DNA of 64,000 bases. It comes from Bacteroidaceae bacterium (lineage in GTDB: Bacteria > Bacteroidota > Bacteroidia > Bacteroidales > Bacteroidaceae). Below the pieces are notes generated by a model. That model saw nothing but the letters and a program-made list of their open reading frames with translations, was not told the DNA's origin and did not search any database. Where the stretch lies: the NCBI GenBank assembly GCA_017483605.1, contig JAFUWG010000012.1, positions 1 through 64,000 of the forward strand, written 5' to 3'. Positions 55,058 through 63,620 of this stretch are shown here, piece after piece. The position numbers and the translations under genes are program-made. How positions within the stretch are numbered: position 1 is the first letter of the stretch; each line of letters starts with the position of its first letter.

Positions 55058-57886
55058 TTACGGATTGCCCTCCCCCAACATCTTCAGATATCCTTCCTCA
55101 AACACCCACGGATAGAGGAACCGTGACTCTTTATGGGCGAAGGCCACAACGAGGAATCGCCCATCGACCGACTTCACCACCCCATCGCCAAACGTCTTGT
55201 GGGTCACGGCATCGCCCACTTTGACATTTTCCCATTTCGGCTGTGGCTTCTTTTCGGGTTGTACCTGCTGCTTCCTTTCCACTTTAGCCGACACCTTTTC
55301 CTCTTTCACCGATACAGGCACCTTCTCTTCGGGGAACAACACACTTCGGTCAATCGCCGTGTCCCATCCACCAATCACCGTTCCCTTGCGTGTGTCGATG
55401 CCAGTATATTCGAGACTGCTATCTTCATAACGCTTGAACTTATACACCGCATCGTTCATCAGTTCGCTGTTGAACACATTAAGGCTCACCAACAACTCGA
55501 AGTCGTTGATGCTCAAGCCTGTCACCTTGCGGAACAAGTCGGGTTCTAAGTTGACAATCACATCCTTCAGCGAATATTCCCTAAAGTCCGTCAAATACAT
55601 AAACACGGGGATGCGTGTGGCAAACTTGATGAGTTTCTGCTGAATCTCCTTGCGTTTACTCTTATACTCTTTCTCCGCCTCCGTCAGTTTCTTCTTCTGC
55701 TTCGGAGTCAAGTTCTCACCCTGTTCACGTTTGGTCTTCTTCACCTGCTCGCTCTTGTTAATGATGGTCTCAATGTCCTGATTGAGCGAACGGAAACCCT
55801 CAATGTTCATCAGCGCCTTCATCGCCTCGGGCGAGTTCATCAGTCGGCTCAAGGTTGCATTATCCACATTCACCAGCACCGCGCTCTCCCACCGCCTCGC
55901 CAGCAGCGTGGCAGTCGTGCCGCTCATCGCCATGTCGAGGATGCCAGCCGCATCAATCTCCTTCATCGAACTGCCGTCGTAAGCCAGCACCGGCAAAAAG
56001 CGGATGAACTCCTCCACCTTCTTCTCAGGGTTCGGCTCATGCAGGTTCAGTTGGCAACTGTACTCCTCCACCTGCCGAAGGGCACGATTCGGTGCAAAGT
56101 CAAACACATAGCAATAAGGTTTCAAGATGACCTCTTTGCCCCACTCGTCATGAGTCGTCCACGGCGACTGCACACGAAACGCTGCTTGAAAATACGTCTC
56201 TGGCGAACGGGCATTGCGGAGCATCAGAATCCCCGTCCAAGGTCGCACGGTCACACCCGTTGACAGTTTGCCACACGACAGCGTGATGGTCTTGCTTTGC
56301 CGTGGGTCTCCTTCCCTATTCATGGCTTCATACACAGGTCGCACCGCCTCTGCGCCCATGCCCGCTTCGTTGCCAGCTGCTACCACCACTTCGTAGTCGT
56401 GGTAGAAGCGATTGATGGGCTTTGCCATCAGCCGTTCCATCGCCTTACAAGCCGCCACCGAGGGCAGGAACCAGTAGGTGTGTTGCAGGTAGCCGTGCAG
56501 ACGCACATCGCTGAACGGCATAGGTGGACGTTCCGTGCCTTGTTTCAGTTCGGTGATGATATTTTCTTTGTACGAACCCCGAATCAAGTCAAGCCACTTC
56601 TGCACGTGCTCCTCATGCACGAAGCCCCGTTCATCGGCACGGAAGAACTCATTCAGGTCAAACTCATCAAACTCCCCCTGGTCAGCCACCTCCTTGATGC
56701 TGTCAGGCAACTGATAAGTCATCATCACCATCTTCGGCAACGCCAAATAGGGGTTGTTCTCGCCCTTCCAGTTTTCCTTCTCCCGTTGCTCGTCCGAATA
56801 AGTCCAGTTGTAGATTTGTTCCTCGATGAACTCGCCCGTGCTGATGGCGCGGAACGGAGTGCCTGACAGATAGAGGTAAGCATGGGTGGTGAGCGGCATC
56901 AGCCCCTCATCATACAGTTCTCGGCTGTCCAGCTCCTTGCGGCTGTCTGCATCTTCCGCCATCAGTTCTGTCACCTCCACCGCACGAGCCAGTTGCTCCA
57001 CATCCTGCTTATTGTAGAAGTCCTTGGCATGTTTGCCCCAGGCACCATAGTGGTACTCGTCCAGCACGATGCAATCCCACTCCACCTCCTGAATCCATTC
57101 ATTCGTCGCCTTGATGCCACCAGCGGCATTGCGTCCCAGCACATCCTGGAACGAGGCGAAGCACACGAACGGTTTCCGCTCATCCACTCGGTTGAAACGG
57201 GCACTCTGTCCTATCACCTCCTGCTTCTCGCAGAACTGCCACCCTTCAAAGTCCCGATGCGTCAAGAGGTCTTCCTTCCAAGCCGTTTTGACCGCAGGCT
57301 TGAACGTAAGCACCAGCAACCGTTTCCACCCCATGCGGAGTGCCAACTGATAGGTGGTGAAGGTCTTGCCGAAACGCATCTTGGCGTTCCACAGAAAGTG
57401 AGGCACCAACTGAGGCGACCCAGCCTTTCCCGTCCGACCTGCCGCCAGTTCTTCCCGATAGAAGGACTCTAAGTAAGTGGCAGTCTTCTCTACCGCTCTT
57501 TTCTGTTCGGGGCGCATGGCGAACGTCTCTGTGCGTTCAATCATCATCTCCCGTCCAGCCTTCACCGTGGCGATGGCTCGTTCCACATCCCGGGTGGTAC
57601 AGCGGAACCACTCGCCTTTAGGATTGTAGTAACCAGCCTCACGCAGCACTTTATGCACCGCATGGTCGTCAAACGAAGTGCCGTCCGCCTTCATGGCAGA
57701 ACGCACCAGTTGAATCTTGTACTTCAGATGGGCTGTCTTGCATTGCTCCGCCACACGCTCCTCAGCGGTTCTCACCGTGTAACCCACCTTCAGCAATCCT
57801 TTGTGCGAAGGCACCTCGGGCAGTTCGTAAGCATAAATGACAGGTTTGCCCTCAACCCTGCCCTGCAATAGTTCGGTTGTTGCCAT
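55058..57886 (-). CDS. GIY-YIG nuclease fused to superfamily 2 helicase (restriction subunit)
   Basis: 942 residues. N-terminal about 110: a GIY-YIG-like domain of the T5orf172 type (IYAYELP, LLKVGYT, RTAEERVAEQ, GEWFRC). Next is an SF2 helicase: Walker A-like KMRFGKT (about 168-174), DEYH (near 276), LSGTPFRA (near 343), then the second RecA fold with TLSCGKLSTGVTVRPW and RVQSPW. The C-terminus (VGDAVTHKTFGDGVVKSVDGRFLVVAF) is a small SH3-like domain. It resembles the motor/nuclease part of translocating restriction enzymes, with GIY-YIG in place of the usual Mrr-type nuclease. Its stop lies 2 nt from that of the DUF4435 gene. No promoter is seen directly upstream, so it is probably read through from vapD. 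Confidence 0.88.
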   Translation of the reverse strand: MATTELLQGRVEGKPVIYAYELPEVPSHKGLLKVGYTVRTAEERVAEQCKTAHLKYKIQLVRSAMKADGTSFDDHAVHKVLREAGYYNPKGEWFRCTTRDVERAIATVKAGREMMIERTETFAMRPEQKRAVEKTATYLESFYREELAAGRTGKAGSPQLVPHFLWNAKMRFGKTFTTYQLALRMGWKRLLVLTFKPAVKTAWKEDLLTHRDFEGWQFCEKQEVIGQSARFNRVDERKPFVCFASFQDVLGRNAAGGIKATNEWIQEVEWDCIVLDEYHYGAWGKHAKDFYNKQDVEQLARAVEVTELMAEDADSRKELDSRELYDEGLMPLTTHAYLYLSGTPFRAISTGEFIEEQIYNWTYSDEQREKENWKGENNPYLALPKMVMMTYQLPDSIKEVADQGEFDEFDLNEFFRADERGFVHEEHVQKWLDLIRGSYKENIITELKQGTERPPMPFSDVRLHGYLQHTYWFLPSVAACKAMERLMAKPINRFYHDYEVVVAAGNEAGMGAEAVRPVYEAMNREGDPRQSKTITLSCGKLSTGVTVRPWTGILMLRNARSPETYFQAAFRVQSPWTTHDEWGKEVILKPYCYVFDFAPNRALRQVEEYSCQLNLHEPNPEKKVEEFIRFLPVLAYDGSSMKEIDAAGILDMAMSGTTATLLARRWESAVLVNVDNATLSRLMNSPEAMKALMNIEGFRSLNQDIETIINKSEQVKKTKREQGENLTPKQKKKLTEAEKEYKSKRKEIQQKLIKFATRIPVFMYLTDFREYSLKDVIVNLEPDLFRKVTGLSINDFELLVSLNVFNSELMNDAVYKFKRYEDSSLEYTGIDTRKGTVIGGWDTAIDRSVLFPEEKVPVSVKEEKVSAKVERKQQVQPEKKPQPKWENVKVGDAVTHKTFGDGVVKSVDGRFLVVAFAHKESRFLYPWVFEEGYLKMLGEGNP

Positions 57887-57954
57887 AAGCAGTTTTGTTT
57901 ATGGCACGAACTCTGAAAGATTTCTGGAAAAAAGATAATAAAAAAGGATTTGCC

Positions 57955-58236
57955 TTATCCGTTCTTCACTAAATCTGTGAAGTCTGACCAGTCTTCAACA
58001 CGATAACCTCGAATGTCACGTACTGACTTGACGAACCAATCTATCTGCTTCAAGTGCATTATGGCTCGTAGCACGGTAGACAAATCATTGCTTTTTGTCA
58101 GATACGTGCTTCCCTGAATCCATTCAAAGCCATCAGCTTTTAATAGACTCTTTACCTCATAATAGGCATTGTTGTAAGGTGTTCCATAGACCTCTTCCAA
58201 AGTGGACACCGTCAAATCGAAACTAATGGCAAACAT
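57955..58236 (-). CDS. vapD: VapD-family Cas2-like endoribonuclease (toxin)
   Basis: 93 residues. [46 protein letters not shown] and the later [18 protein letters not shown] match VapD, a ferredoxin-like fold related to Cas2. Asp7 corresponds to the residue essential for RNase activity in VapD. It is preceded after 2 nt by a small gene that would encode the antitoxin. Its position between modification and restriction genes suggests a linked toxin-antitoxin module. Confidence 0.85.
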   Translation of the reverse strand: MFAISFDLTVSTLEEVYGTPYNNAYYEVKSLLKADGFEWIQGSTYLTKSNDLSTVLRAIMHLKQIDWFVKSVRDIRGYRVEDWSDFTDLVKNG

Positions 58237-58238
58237 GG

Positions 58239-58415
58239 TTATGCAATCCCCTTAAAGTCTTCCGCACGCCCAAAATAGATAGTACCATTCGCCGTTTTTG
58301 CCGAAATAACGGTTCCAATGAAAGAGTTGTTTTCCACCTCTATCACTTGCCCTTTCACCCATTCCTTCTGTTTCGTAAGGTCTGGTGAAATCAAAACATT
58401 GTCACCTAAAGCCAT
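58239..58415 (-). CDS. Small protein upstream of VapD, putative antitoxin
   Basis: 58 residues from the ATG at 58415; the longer frame to 58472 is rejected because the promoter -7 box (58442-58449) lies inside it. A strong AGGAGA ribosome site precedes 58415. The sequence ([38 protein letters not shown]) suggests a small SH3-like beta-barrel. Its role as a VapX-type antitoxin is inferred from order, spacing (2 nt) and size. Confidence 0.7.
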   Translation of the reverse strand: MALGDNVLISPDLTKQKEWVKGQVIEVENNSFIGTVISAKTANGTIYFGRAEDFKGIA

Positions 58416-58441
58416 CTTCTTTCTCCTTTTGGTTTTCGGCA

Positions 58442-58473
58442 CAAAGGTACGTGTTTTCGCTGAAACCACCAAA
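58442..58473 (-). promoter_or_regulatory. Promoter of the vapD module
   Basis: On the minus strand TTTG (58470-58473), 20 nt, TACCTTTG (58442-58449). It would transcribe the antitoxin, vapD and probably the helicase gene, apart from the methylase genes. The remaining bases to the methyltransferase gene hold only the element at 58647-58707. Confidence 0.75.
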
Positions 58474-58646
58474 CTTCATGGTCTCTTTTTTCCAAAAACT
58501 ATTTCAAAGAACGTGCTGAGCCAGATGAGGCTCGTGTTATTATCTATCTAATCGTGTTCTTCTTCACTCTCCGAAGCCTGACACGGCTTGTCACTTCATT
58601 CTTATCCTCAATACCCCTCACATGAGACGCTCATCACCTCAAAAGT

Positions 58647-58707
58647 GGTCTGAGTCACACCACCTCGGCGGTCTGAGTCACACCGCTTCGGTGGTCTGAC
58701 TCAGACC
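58647..58707. repeat. Triple-dyad intergenic element, family A, copy 3
   Basis: Units GGTCTGAGTCACACC (58647-58661), GGTCTGAGTCACACC (58670-58684) and GGTCTGACTCAGACC (58693-58707), spacers ACCTCGGC and GCTTCGGT. It lies 21 nt beyond the methyltransferase stop, between the modification genes and the vapD promoter. Confidence 0.9.
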
Positions 58708-58728
58708 ACTTTTGGGGTGCCCTCGCCA

Positions 58729-60234
58729 TCATTCCATCGGCCGTATCATGCTCTCAATAAAAGCAACCTCTTCATCGGTCAAGCCATACTTCTTGTAAAG
58801 CATTTCATCTGTCCACGGATGGGAAAAGTCTTGGAGGGGGACGACCCAAAACACAGACTTCGAGAGATTAATGGAACTCATTGTCACCAACAGAAGAAAG
58901 CGAACGAACTTGGTGTATAGATAACCAAGAAGATTGTCTGCACATTCTTTCTGTTCATAGTTGCCTATAATGAAATAAGAATGTGTGCATATTTCTTTAG
59001 GACCAATTACTCGTGTTGATGCTGTTAAAACACGGTACATTCCATCTTTTCCTGGTTCACCCGCATGTTCTGCACTGACTTTTCCAATAATGATTTTATA
59101 TGTATCTATACATTCTGTTCCTTTCTGCACTTCTTCACGCCTAATATACGACTCCCCTTCACTTGAATGGAGAACCAAAGCACCGTTAAAAGAATTCCCT
59201 TCTCCGCGATAATTAGTAGGCAAGCCATAAGGACATAAAGATGAGACAATTTGCGATAGACTTGTTTTGTTTAATGCCTGTGTTTTGTGGAGAATGCTAA
59301 CAGCATTATTGTATCGAACAAGTACAGGAAATTCATTTAGTGGCCTAACCAATACTTCTTCTTTCCCTGCTTTTATATTGGCAAAACGGCAATCCCCTGC
59401 ATTATCTCTGTCCCATAAAAAGTAGCAGACTCCGCCACTAATACTATTTTGTGGAAAACATTCTTTTGCATTAGCGTAATCAACGAGTACACGAATCCGT
59501 CCGTCATTCATCATTTTTTCTCTAAAATCCTCAAGTTGTTTCATTCCACCAGAGAACCAACGTGATGGAACAATCATTGTTAAGAATCGAGGATTCAGTT
59601 TCATTGCTTGGCTAACGAAAAGATCATAAATGGGTTTTGCTTGTTTTCCCGCTCCACCTGTCTCCAACTGATACGGAGGGTTTCCAATAATTACGTCAAA
59701 CTTCATATTATTAAATAATGTGTGGGGATTGTCTGTGTGAATAAACTGATAGGCATATTGTTCGGCTTGGTCACCTCGGTCATAGACCTCTTGGGAGGCA
59801 CCACAGTAGCGGCACTTGCCATTCGCCCAAGTGTGGTGAAGCGGACGATAGAGGATATTGCCGCTTTCACTCTTGAAACGGGTGACGCTATACTCGCTGC
59901 TGGCATCTTTGGAACAATAGACGGAACGGCGAGAGAGATGGGCGGTCAGTTCCGTGATGGCTATGCCGAACACCTGACGATGCAGGATGTGGTCGATGCG
60001 TTGGCGGCGATCAGGCATCTGGGGTTCCAGCCCTCGGTCGAGCCGCATCACAATCTCTCGCAGAAAGACACCCGACTTCGAGACAGGGTCGAGGAAGGTG
60101 GTGGTGGACGATGTGAACAGTTCCTGCGGCAGCATGTCGAGCACTTGGTTGGCAAGGGCAGGAGGCGTGAACACCTCGTCGTTGCTCAGATTGGCAAGGC
60201 AATTGAGCACATCGGGATTGTACGTGTTACTCAT
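58729..60234 (-). CDS. Eco57I-type N6-adenine DNA methyltransferase with zinc knuckle
   Basis: 501 residues. SAM-binding motif I is FLDPVSKSGVFL (47-58), motif II FGIAITEL, catalytic motif IV IIGNPPYQ (about 183-189), so it is a complete gamma-class adenine methyltransferase. Between them an insert HHTWANGKCRYCG (133-145) could bind zinc. Residues beyond about 300 look like a target recognition region. The gene overlaps the upstream methyltransferase-like gene by 8 nt. It would protect the host against the GIY-YIG-helicase encoded downstream. Confidence 0.92.
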   Translation of the reverse strand: MSNTYNPDVLNCLANLSNDEVFTPPALANQVLDMLPQELFTSSTTTFLDPVSKSGVFLREIVMRLDRGLEPQMPDRRQRIDHILHRQVFGIAITELTAHLSRRSVYCSKDASSEYSVTRFKSESGNILYRPLHHTWANGKCRYCGASQEVYDRGDQAEQYAYQFIHTDNPHTLFNNMKFDVIIGNPPYQLETGGAGKQAKPIYDLFVSQAMKLNPRFLTMIVPSRWFSGGMKQLEDFREKMMNDGRIRVLVDYANAKECFPQNSISGGVCYFLWDRDNAGDCRFANIKAGKEEVLVRPLNEFPVLVRYNNAVSILHKTQALNKTSLSQIVSSLCPYGLPTNYRGEGNSFNGALVLHSSEGESYIRREEVQKGTECIDTYKIIIGKVSAEHAGEPGKDGMYRVLTASTRVIGPKEICTHSYFIIGNYEQKECADNLLGYLYTKFVRFLLLVTMSSINLSKSVFWVVPLQDFSHPWTDEMLYKKYGLTDEEVAFIESMIRPME

Positions 60235-60925
60235 GGTACGTTTGGCTGTTGAGGTTCAAGAAATACACAGGTGGGAAGGTGTCGCAGGGGGTGTCGCTGA
60301 AAAGGTCATTGCCTTGTCCCGTCGCCACTAAGTAGGAGAAACTGTAGTCGCGACGCACAACCTTGTTGCCGTCGCCGATGAATGACCACTCGCTCACGAC
60401 AATCCACTCGTCGGGGTTATCTACACGGCGGTAGGTCAAGGCATCGCCCATGATGATGTTACGCTCCAGCAGATACGCCACCGCCTCGCGACAAGCAGGT
60501 TTACACTCGCTGCCAAACAGCCGTTCGTACTGCTCGCAGAAATAGGCATAGAGCCGCTGCCGACACGCCTCGGCATTGTCGGGCAAGAGTTCTATACCGT
60601 AGATGCTGCTAACAGCCCACACGGCATTCTTCTCATACTGCAACTGGGTGTACTGCCGCTTGTGGACACGCTCCTCACATATCGCCAACTTGCGACGCAA
60701 AATCTCGATGAGGAAGTTGCCATCGCCACAAGCAGGTTCCAAGAAACGGCTCTCGATGCGTTCCGTTTCCTGCTTCACAAGGTCGAGCATGGCGTTCACC
60801 TCACGTTCGGCGGTGAACACCTCTCCATGCTTCGACACACGCTCTTTCGACTTGATTTGCCGCTCCGCTTTGGGAGGCGGCATCAAGCCTACATCCATGT
60901 CTGCCATGTGCATTTCTTGCTGCAC
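60227..60925 (-). CDS. Methyltransferase-like protein lacking the catalytic NPPY motif
   Basis: 232 residues. SAM-binding motif I FLEPACGDGNF (61-71), motif II YGIELLPDN (109-117) and IIMGDAL (157-163) are well kept, and the N-terminal KERVSKHGEVFTAEREV matches class I/Eco57I methylases. At the place of motif IV the sequence reads IVVSEWSF instead of (I/L)xNPPY, so adenine methylation is not expected. It is not simply a split half: the next gene has its own motif I. An inactive partner subunit of a heterodimeric methylase is likely (inference). Confidence 0.82.
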   Translation of the reverse strand: MQQEMHMADMDVGLMPPPKAERQIKSKERVSKHGEVFTAEREVNAMLDLVKQETERIESRFLEPACGDGNFLIEILRRKLAICEERVHKRQYTQLQYEKNAVWAVSSIYGIELLPDNAEACRQRLYAYFCEQYERLFGSECKPACREAVAYLLERNIIMGDALTYRRVDNPDEWIVVSEWSFIGDGNKVVRRDYSFSYLVATGQGNDLFSDTPCDTFPPVYFLNLNSQTYHE

Positions 60926-60945
60926 ATCAGTCTAAATCGGAAGAA

Positions 60946-61065
60946 ATACAGGTTACTTCAAAACGGAATCTCGGGTACTTGAGGGTACACAAAAAGCGTG
61001 GACTCTTATCAAGTACCCGAGGTATTTGGCGTAACCTGTATCCAGAGATAAGTCATATCCACGCT
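60946..61065 (-). promoter_or_regulatory. Leader with three interlocked inverted repeats
   Basis: A: ATACAGGTTAC (60946-60956)/GTAACCTGTAT (61031-61041). B: CTCGGGTACTTGA (60970-60982)/TCAAGTACCCGAG (61009-61021), nested in A. C: AGCGTGGA plus CTTATC (60995-61010)/GATAAG plus TCCACGCT (61047-61065); its left arm is in the loop of B and its right arm lies outside A, a pseudoknot topology. A partial copy of arm B is at 61119-61134. It lies in the leader of the methylase operon, between promoter and start codon. Confidence 0.8.
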
Positions 61066-61247
61066 CCAACGTGAACATGAACTAAACCTACTGAATACCT
61101 TTTCAAATCGCCAAATTTTCGGGGTACTTCGAGATAGTTGATGCTTTGTTAATATAATATGTTGTCTAAATTCTCTTTCTGGGTTTTGTCTTTGTTTTTA
61201 GGTTTCACTTTGCGACAATCTCCACACAAGGCCGGAGAGTTGCCACC

Positions 61248-61289
61248 TATCTTTGCTGCAAAGATACTACAAATCTGGCACAACACAAA
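61248..61289 (-). promoter_or_regulatory. Promoter of the methylase operon
   Basis: On the minus strand TTTG (61286-61289), 19 nt, TATCTTTG (61259-61266). The -7 box is half of a perfect 19-nt palindrome (61248-61266) that puts a second TATCTTTG on the plus strand, without a -33 element. Transcription would start near 61250 and give a leader of about 325 nt. Confidence 0.75.
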
Positions 61290-61320
61290 AAAAATGTGGT
61301 CTTTTCCGAAAAAACAACAA

Positions 61321-61361
61321 AAAAAGTGCCAAGACCTCGGAGGGAAGTCTTGGCACTTTTT
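61321..61361. terminator. Terminator of the arabinofuranosidase gene
   Basis: A perfect 15-bp stem AAAAAGTGCCAAGAC (61321-61335)/GTCTTGGCACTTTTT (61347-61361) with U-tracts in both directions. Confidence 0.93.
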
Positions 61362-61388
61362 GTGAGAGTATGTGTGAGAAGATGGAGA

Positions 61389-63386
61389 TTACTTCAACTT
61401 CAATCGAATCACATTGGCTGAACGGGGTTCTGCCGTGAAGGTCATCTTCTTGCTCACCTTGATTTCCTTGTCGGATGGTGCGACGGGTTGGGCGTCAAAG
61501 TTATTCTCCGTGTCGAGAGAAGGAGCGCTGATGGTGGTCAACTGAGCCTTGGCAGGGATGCCCTTGAAGCGGCTGAGGTCGATGGTGGCAGTCTTGGCCT
61601 CTTCGGCAGCATTGACCAGTTTGATGTAGAGTTCACCCTTCTCCGTGTTGAGGACGGTGGAAGTGCCCTGGAACTTGTCGCCCCCCTCGAAGGTTGCCAC
61701 GTCGCCATAGTAGTAGTCGCCCGAAGTGGTGCCGAACATCTGCTGCACATAGTAACTGCATGTCAGCACCACGCTGGTGTTGTCGAAATAGATGAGGTCG
61801 GGGTTCCAACTCAAATGGTTCTTCTTGGCAAAGAGAGGTGCGTAACTGGTCATCGCCACCACGTCGCCATTGCGTTCCACACCCAGCAGATAGAGTGCCT
61901 CGTAGAGTGCGTCTGCCATCTTCTTGTCCTTGGCAGCATACTCGCCCAGATACACCTTCGTCTTGCGACCACGAGGATACTTGTCGTAGTTGTCCTGATT
62001 GTTGAGGAAGTAGTCGCGAGGCTCGTAGTAGTGCTCGTCGAGGATGGGGAGACCCGTCTCCTCGGCGATACGCCAACCATTGTCAAAGTCAGGGTTGCCC
62101 TTGTGAGAGCCAGGACCTGCCGTGCCGACAATCACGATGTCGGGGTACTTCTCCATCACCTTCTTATACATATATTTAAAGCGTTCCTCAAACTCAGGCG
62201 AGATTCTCTCCTCGTTGCCGATGCCCAGATACTTCAGGTTGAAAGGCTTGGGGTGTCCCTGCTCGGCACGCTTCTTGCCCCACTTGGTGTTCACGTCGCC
62301 ATTTGCCCACTCGATGAGGTCGAGTGCTTCGTCCACCCACTCGTCCATCTCGCTCATGGGCACCACGTCCTGTGCCTGATTCTTCATGCCCCAACCACCG
62401 TTCGTACCTTGGCAACTCACGCCGCAAGGCAGAATCGGCAGCGGCTCCATGCCGAGGTCTTCACAGAACTGGAAATACTCATAATAGCCAAGACCCATCG
62501 ACTGGTGATAGCCCCAGGTGTTCTTGATGCCACGACGCTGCTCCTTCGGGCCGATGGTGGTCTTCCAGCGATAGGTGTCCCAAAATCCGTCGCCACCGCC
62601 ATGCACCACGCATCCGCCAGGGAAACGCATAAACTTCGGCTGCAAGCCCTCCAGTGCCTCTGCCAAGTCCTTTCGCAAGCCATGACCCTTGTAGGTATCC
62701 TCTGGCATCAGCGACACCATATCCACATCGAGGTCACCCTGGTTCAGCACCAGCATCTGCAAGATGGCGTTGGCACAATCCTCGCTGGCAGTCAGCACGG
62801 CTTCGTACTTCTTCCAAGCCTCGCCGTTCACGTCCAGCGTTGCCTCAGCCAGCACCTTCGGGTCTTTGCCCCAACCCTGAGGCACACCCAGCACCACACG
62901 CACCTGCTTCCCTTCGCCGAAGTTGCGGAAGAACACCGAGAAGTCATACTTTGCCCCAGCCTTCACAGCGATGCCGTCAAAGCCGCCGTTCTCCAAGCCG
63001 AAGCCTTTCCAACCGGCATAGTCATAGTATTCCTTCACACGCTCCGTGTGCAGCCGCATGTAGGTCGGGTTGTTGGGGTGAATCGGGTTGTCCATCCTCA
63101 CCTGCATCATGCCCAGCGAGTGTCCGGGGCGAACCTGCTTCCATCCCGTGCCTGGTCCCCAGCCGTCACGTTCCGTGGGACTGTACTCAAACGAGCCGTT
63201 CTCCACCAGTTCGGCATACAGACCTCCGTCTGCCGAGTAACTGATATCCTCGAAGAAAATACCAATCAATTCCTTACTGATTTGCTTGCCCCCTGCAGGA
63301 GCCTTCACCTTCTGTGCCATCAGGGTCGAAGGTGCTGTCAATGCTGCCGCCAGAGCCACAGCCTGCAATGTGTTCTTTACTGTCAT
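61389..63386 (-). CDS. GH51 alpha-L-arabinofuranosidase
   Basis: 665 residues with a signal peptide (1-24, ending STLMAQ). ELIGIFFEDISYSADGGLYAELVENGSFEYSP is typical of the GH51 N-terminal part; a carbohydrate-binding insert follows (about 120-235). Acid/base Glu is in YLGIGNEER (near 393) and the nucleophile Glu in VYLGEYAAK (near 481). It releases L-arabinose from arabinan or arabinoxylan in the periplasm or at the surface. No SusCD pair is near, so it is not in a full polysaccharide locus here. Confidence 0.95.
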   Translation of the reverse strand: MTVKNTLQAVALAAALTAPSTLMAQKVKAPAGGKQISKELIGIFFEDISYSADGGLYAELVENGSFEYSPTERDGWGPGTGWKQVRPGHSLGMMQVRMDNPIHPNNPTYMRLHTERVKEYYDYAGWKGFGLENGGFDGIAVKAGAKYDFSVFFRNFGEGKQVRVVLGVPQGWGKDPKVLAEATLDVNGEAWKKYEAVLTASEDCANAILQMLVLNQGDLDVDMVSLMPEDTYKGHGLRKDLAEALEGLQPKFMRFPGGCVVHGGGDGFWDTYRWKTTIGPKEQRRGIKNTWGYHQSMGLGYYEYFQFCEDLGMEPLPILPCGVSCQGTNGGWGMKNQAQDVVPMSEMDEWVDEALDLIEWANGDVNTKWGKKRAEQGHPKPFNLKYLGIGNEERISPEFEERFKYMYKKVMEKYPDIVIVGTAGPGSHKGNPDFDNGWRIAEETGLPILDEHYYEPRDYFLNNQDNYDKYPRGRKTKVYLGEYAAKDKKMADALYEALYLLGVERNGDVVAMTSYAPLFAKKNHLSWNPDLIYFDNTSVVLTCSYYVQQMFGTTSGDYYYGDVATFEGGDKFQGTSTVLNTEKGELYIKLVNAAEEAKTATIDLSRFKGIPAKAQLTTISAPSLDTENNFDAQPVAPSDKEIKVSKKMTFTAEPRSANVIRLKLK

Positions 63387-63528
63387 ATCGTTCTGGTTTT
63401 TTTAGTAATAGTATTCCGTTTGCAAAGATACGAAGAAAAATGCAACTCGCCTTTATGCCAAGTTGCAAAACCTATTGAAAATGTAACAATCAGCCACCAC
63501 TTTCCTCATTTTTGTACTACTTTTTCTC

Positions 63529-63588
63529 ATACGGAAACAAAAAGTCCTCATTTTTCATCCACAAACTGAAAATGTTTCCGTATATTTG
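63529..63588 (+). promoter_or_regulatory. Operator/promoter of the toxin-antitoxin pair
   Basis: An 11-bp inverted repeat ATACGGAAACA (63529-63539)/TGTTTCCGTAT (63573-63583) runs into the -7 box TATATTTG (63581-63588). Binding at the repeat would block the promoter, as expected for an autoregulated pair. Confidence 0.6.
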
Positions 63589-63620
63589 CAGACAGAAACA
63601 AAAAGAAAAGACTGTATATC

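Noticed and set aside
58647-58707. Triple-dyad elements as tiny CRISPR arrays
   Set aside because: The spacers are only 8 nt, the units differ from each other and are dyads, and no cas genes are near. VapD is Cas2-like in fold but is not a spacer-acquisition protein.
58729-60925. The two methylase genes as one frameshifted gene
   Set aside because: Each protein has its own complete SAM-binding motif I and the overlap is a normal 8-nt stop/start overlap; they are separate domains, not halves.
61488-63569. A 693-codon open frame opposite the GH51 gene
   Set aside because: The GH51 frame has signal peptide, catalytic residues and terminator; the opposite frame has none of these. The same holds for the 543-codon frame at 43023-44654 opposite the SGNH esterase.
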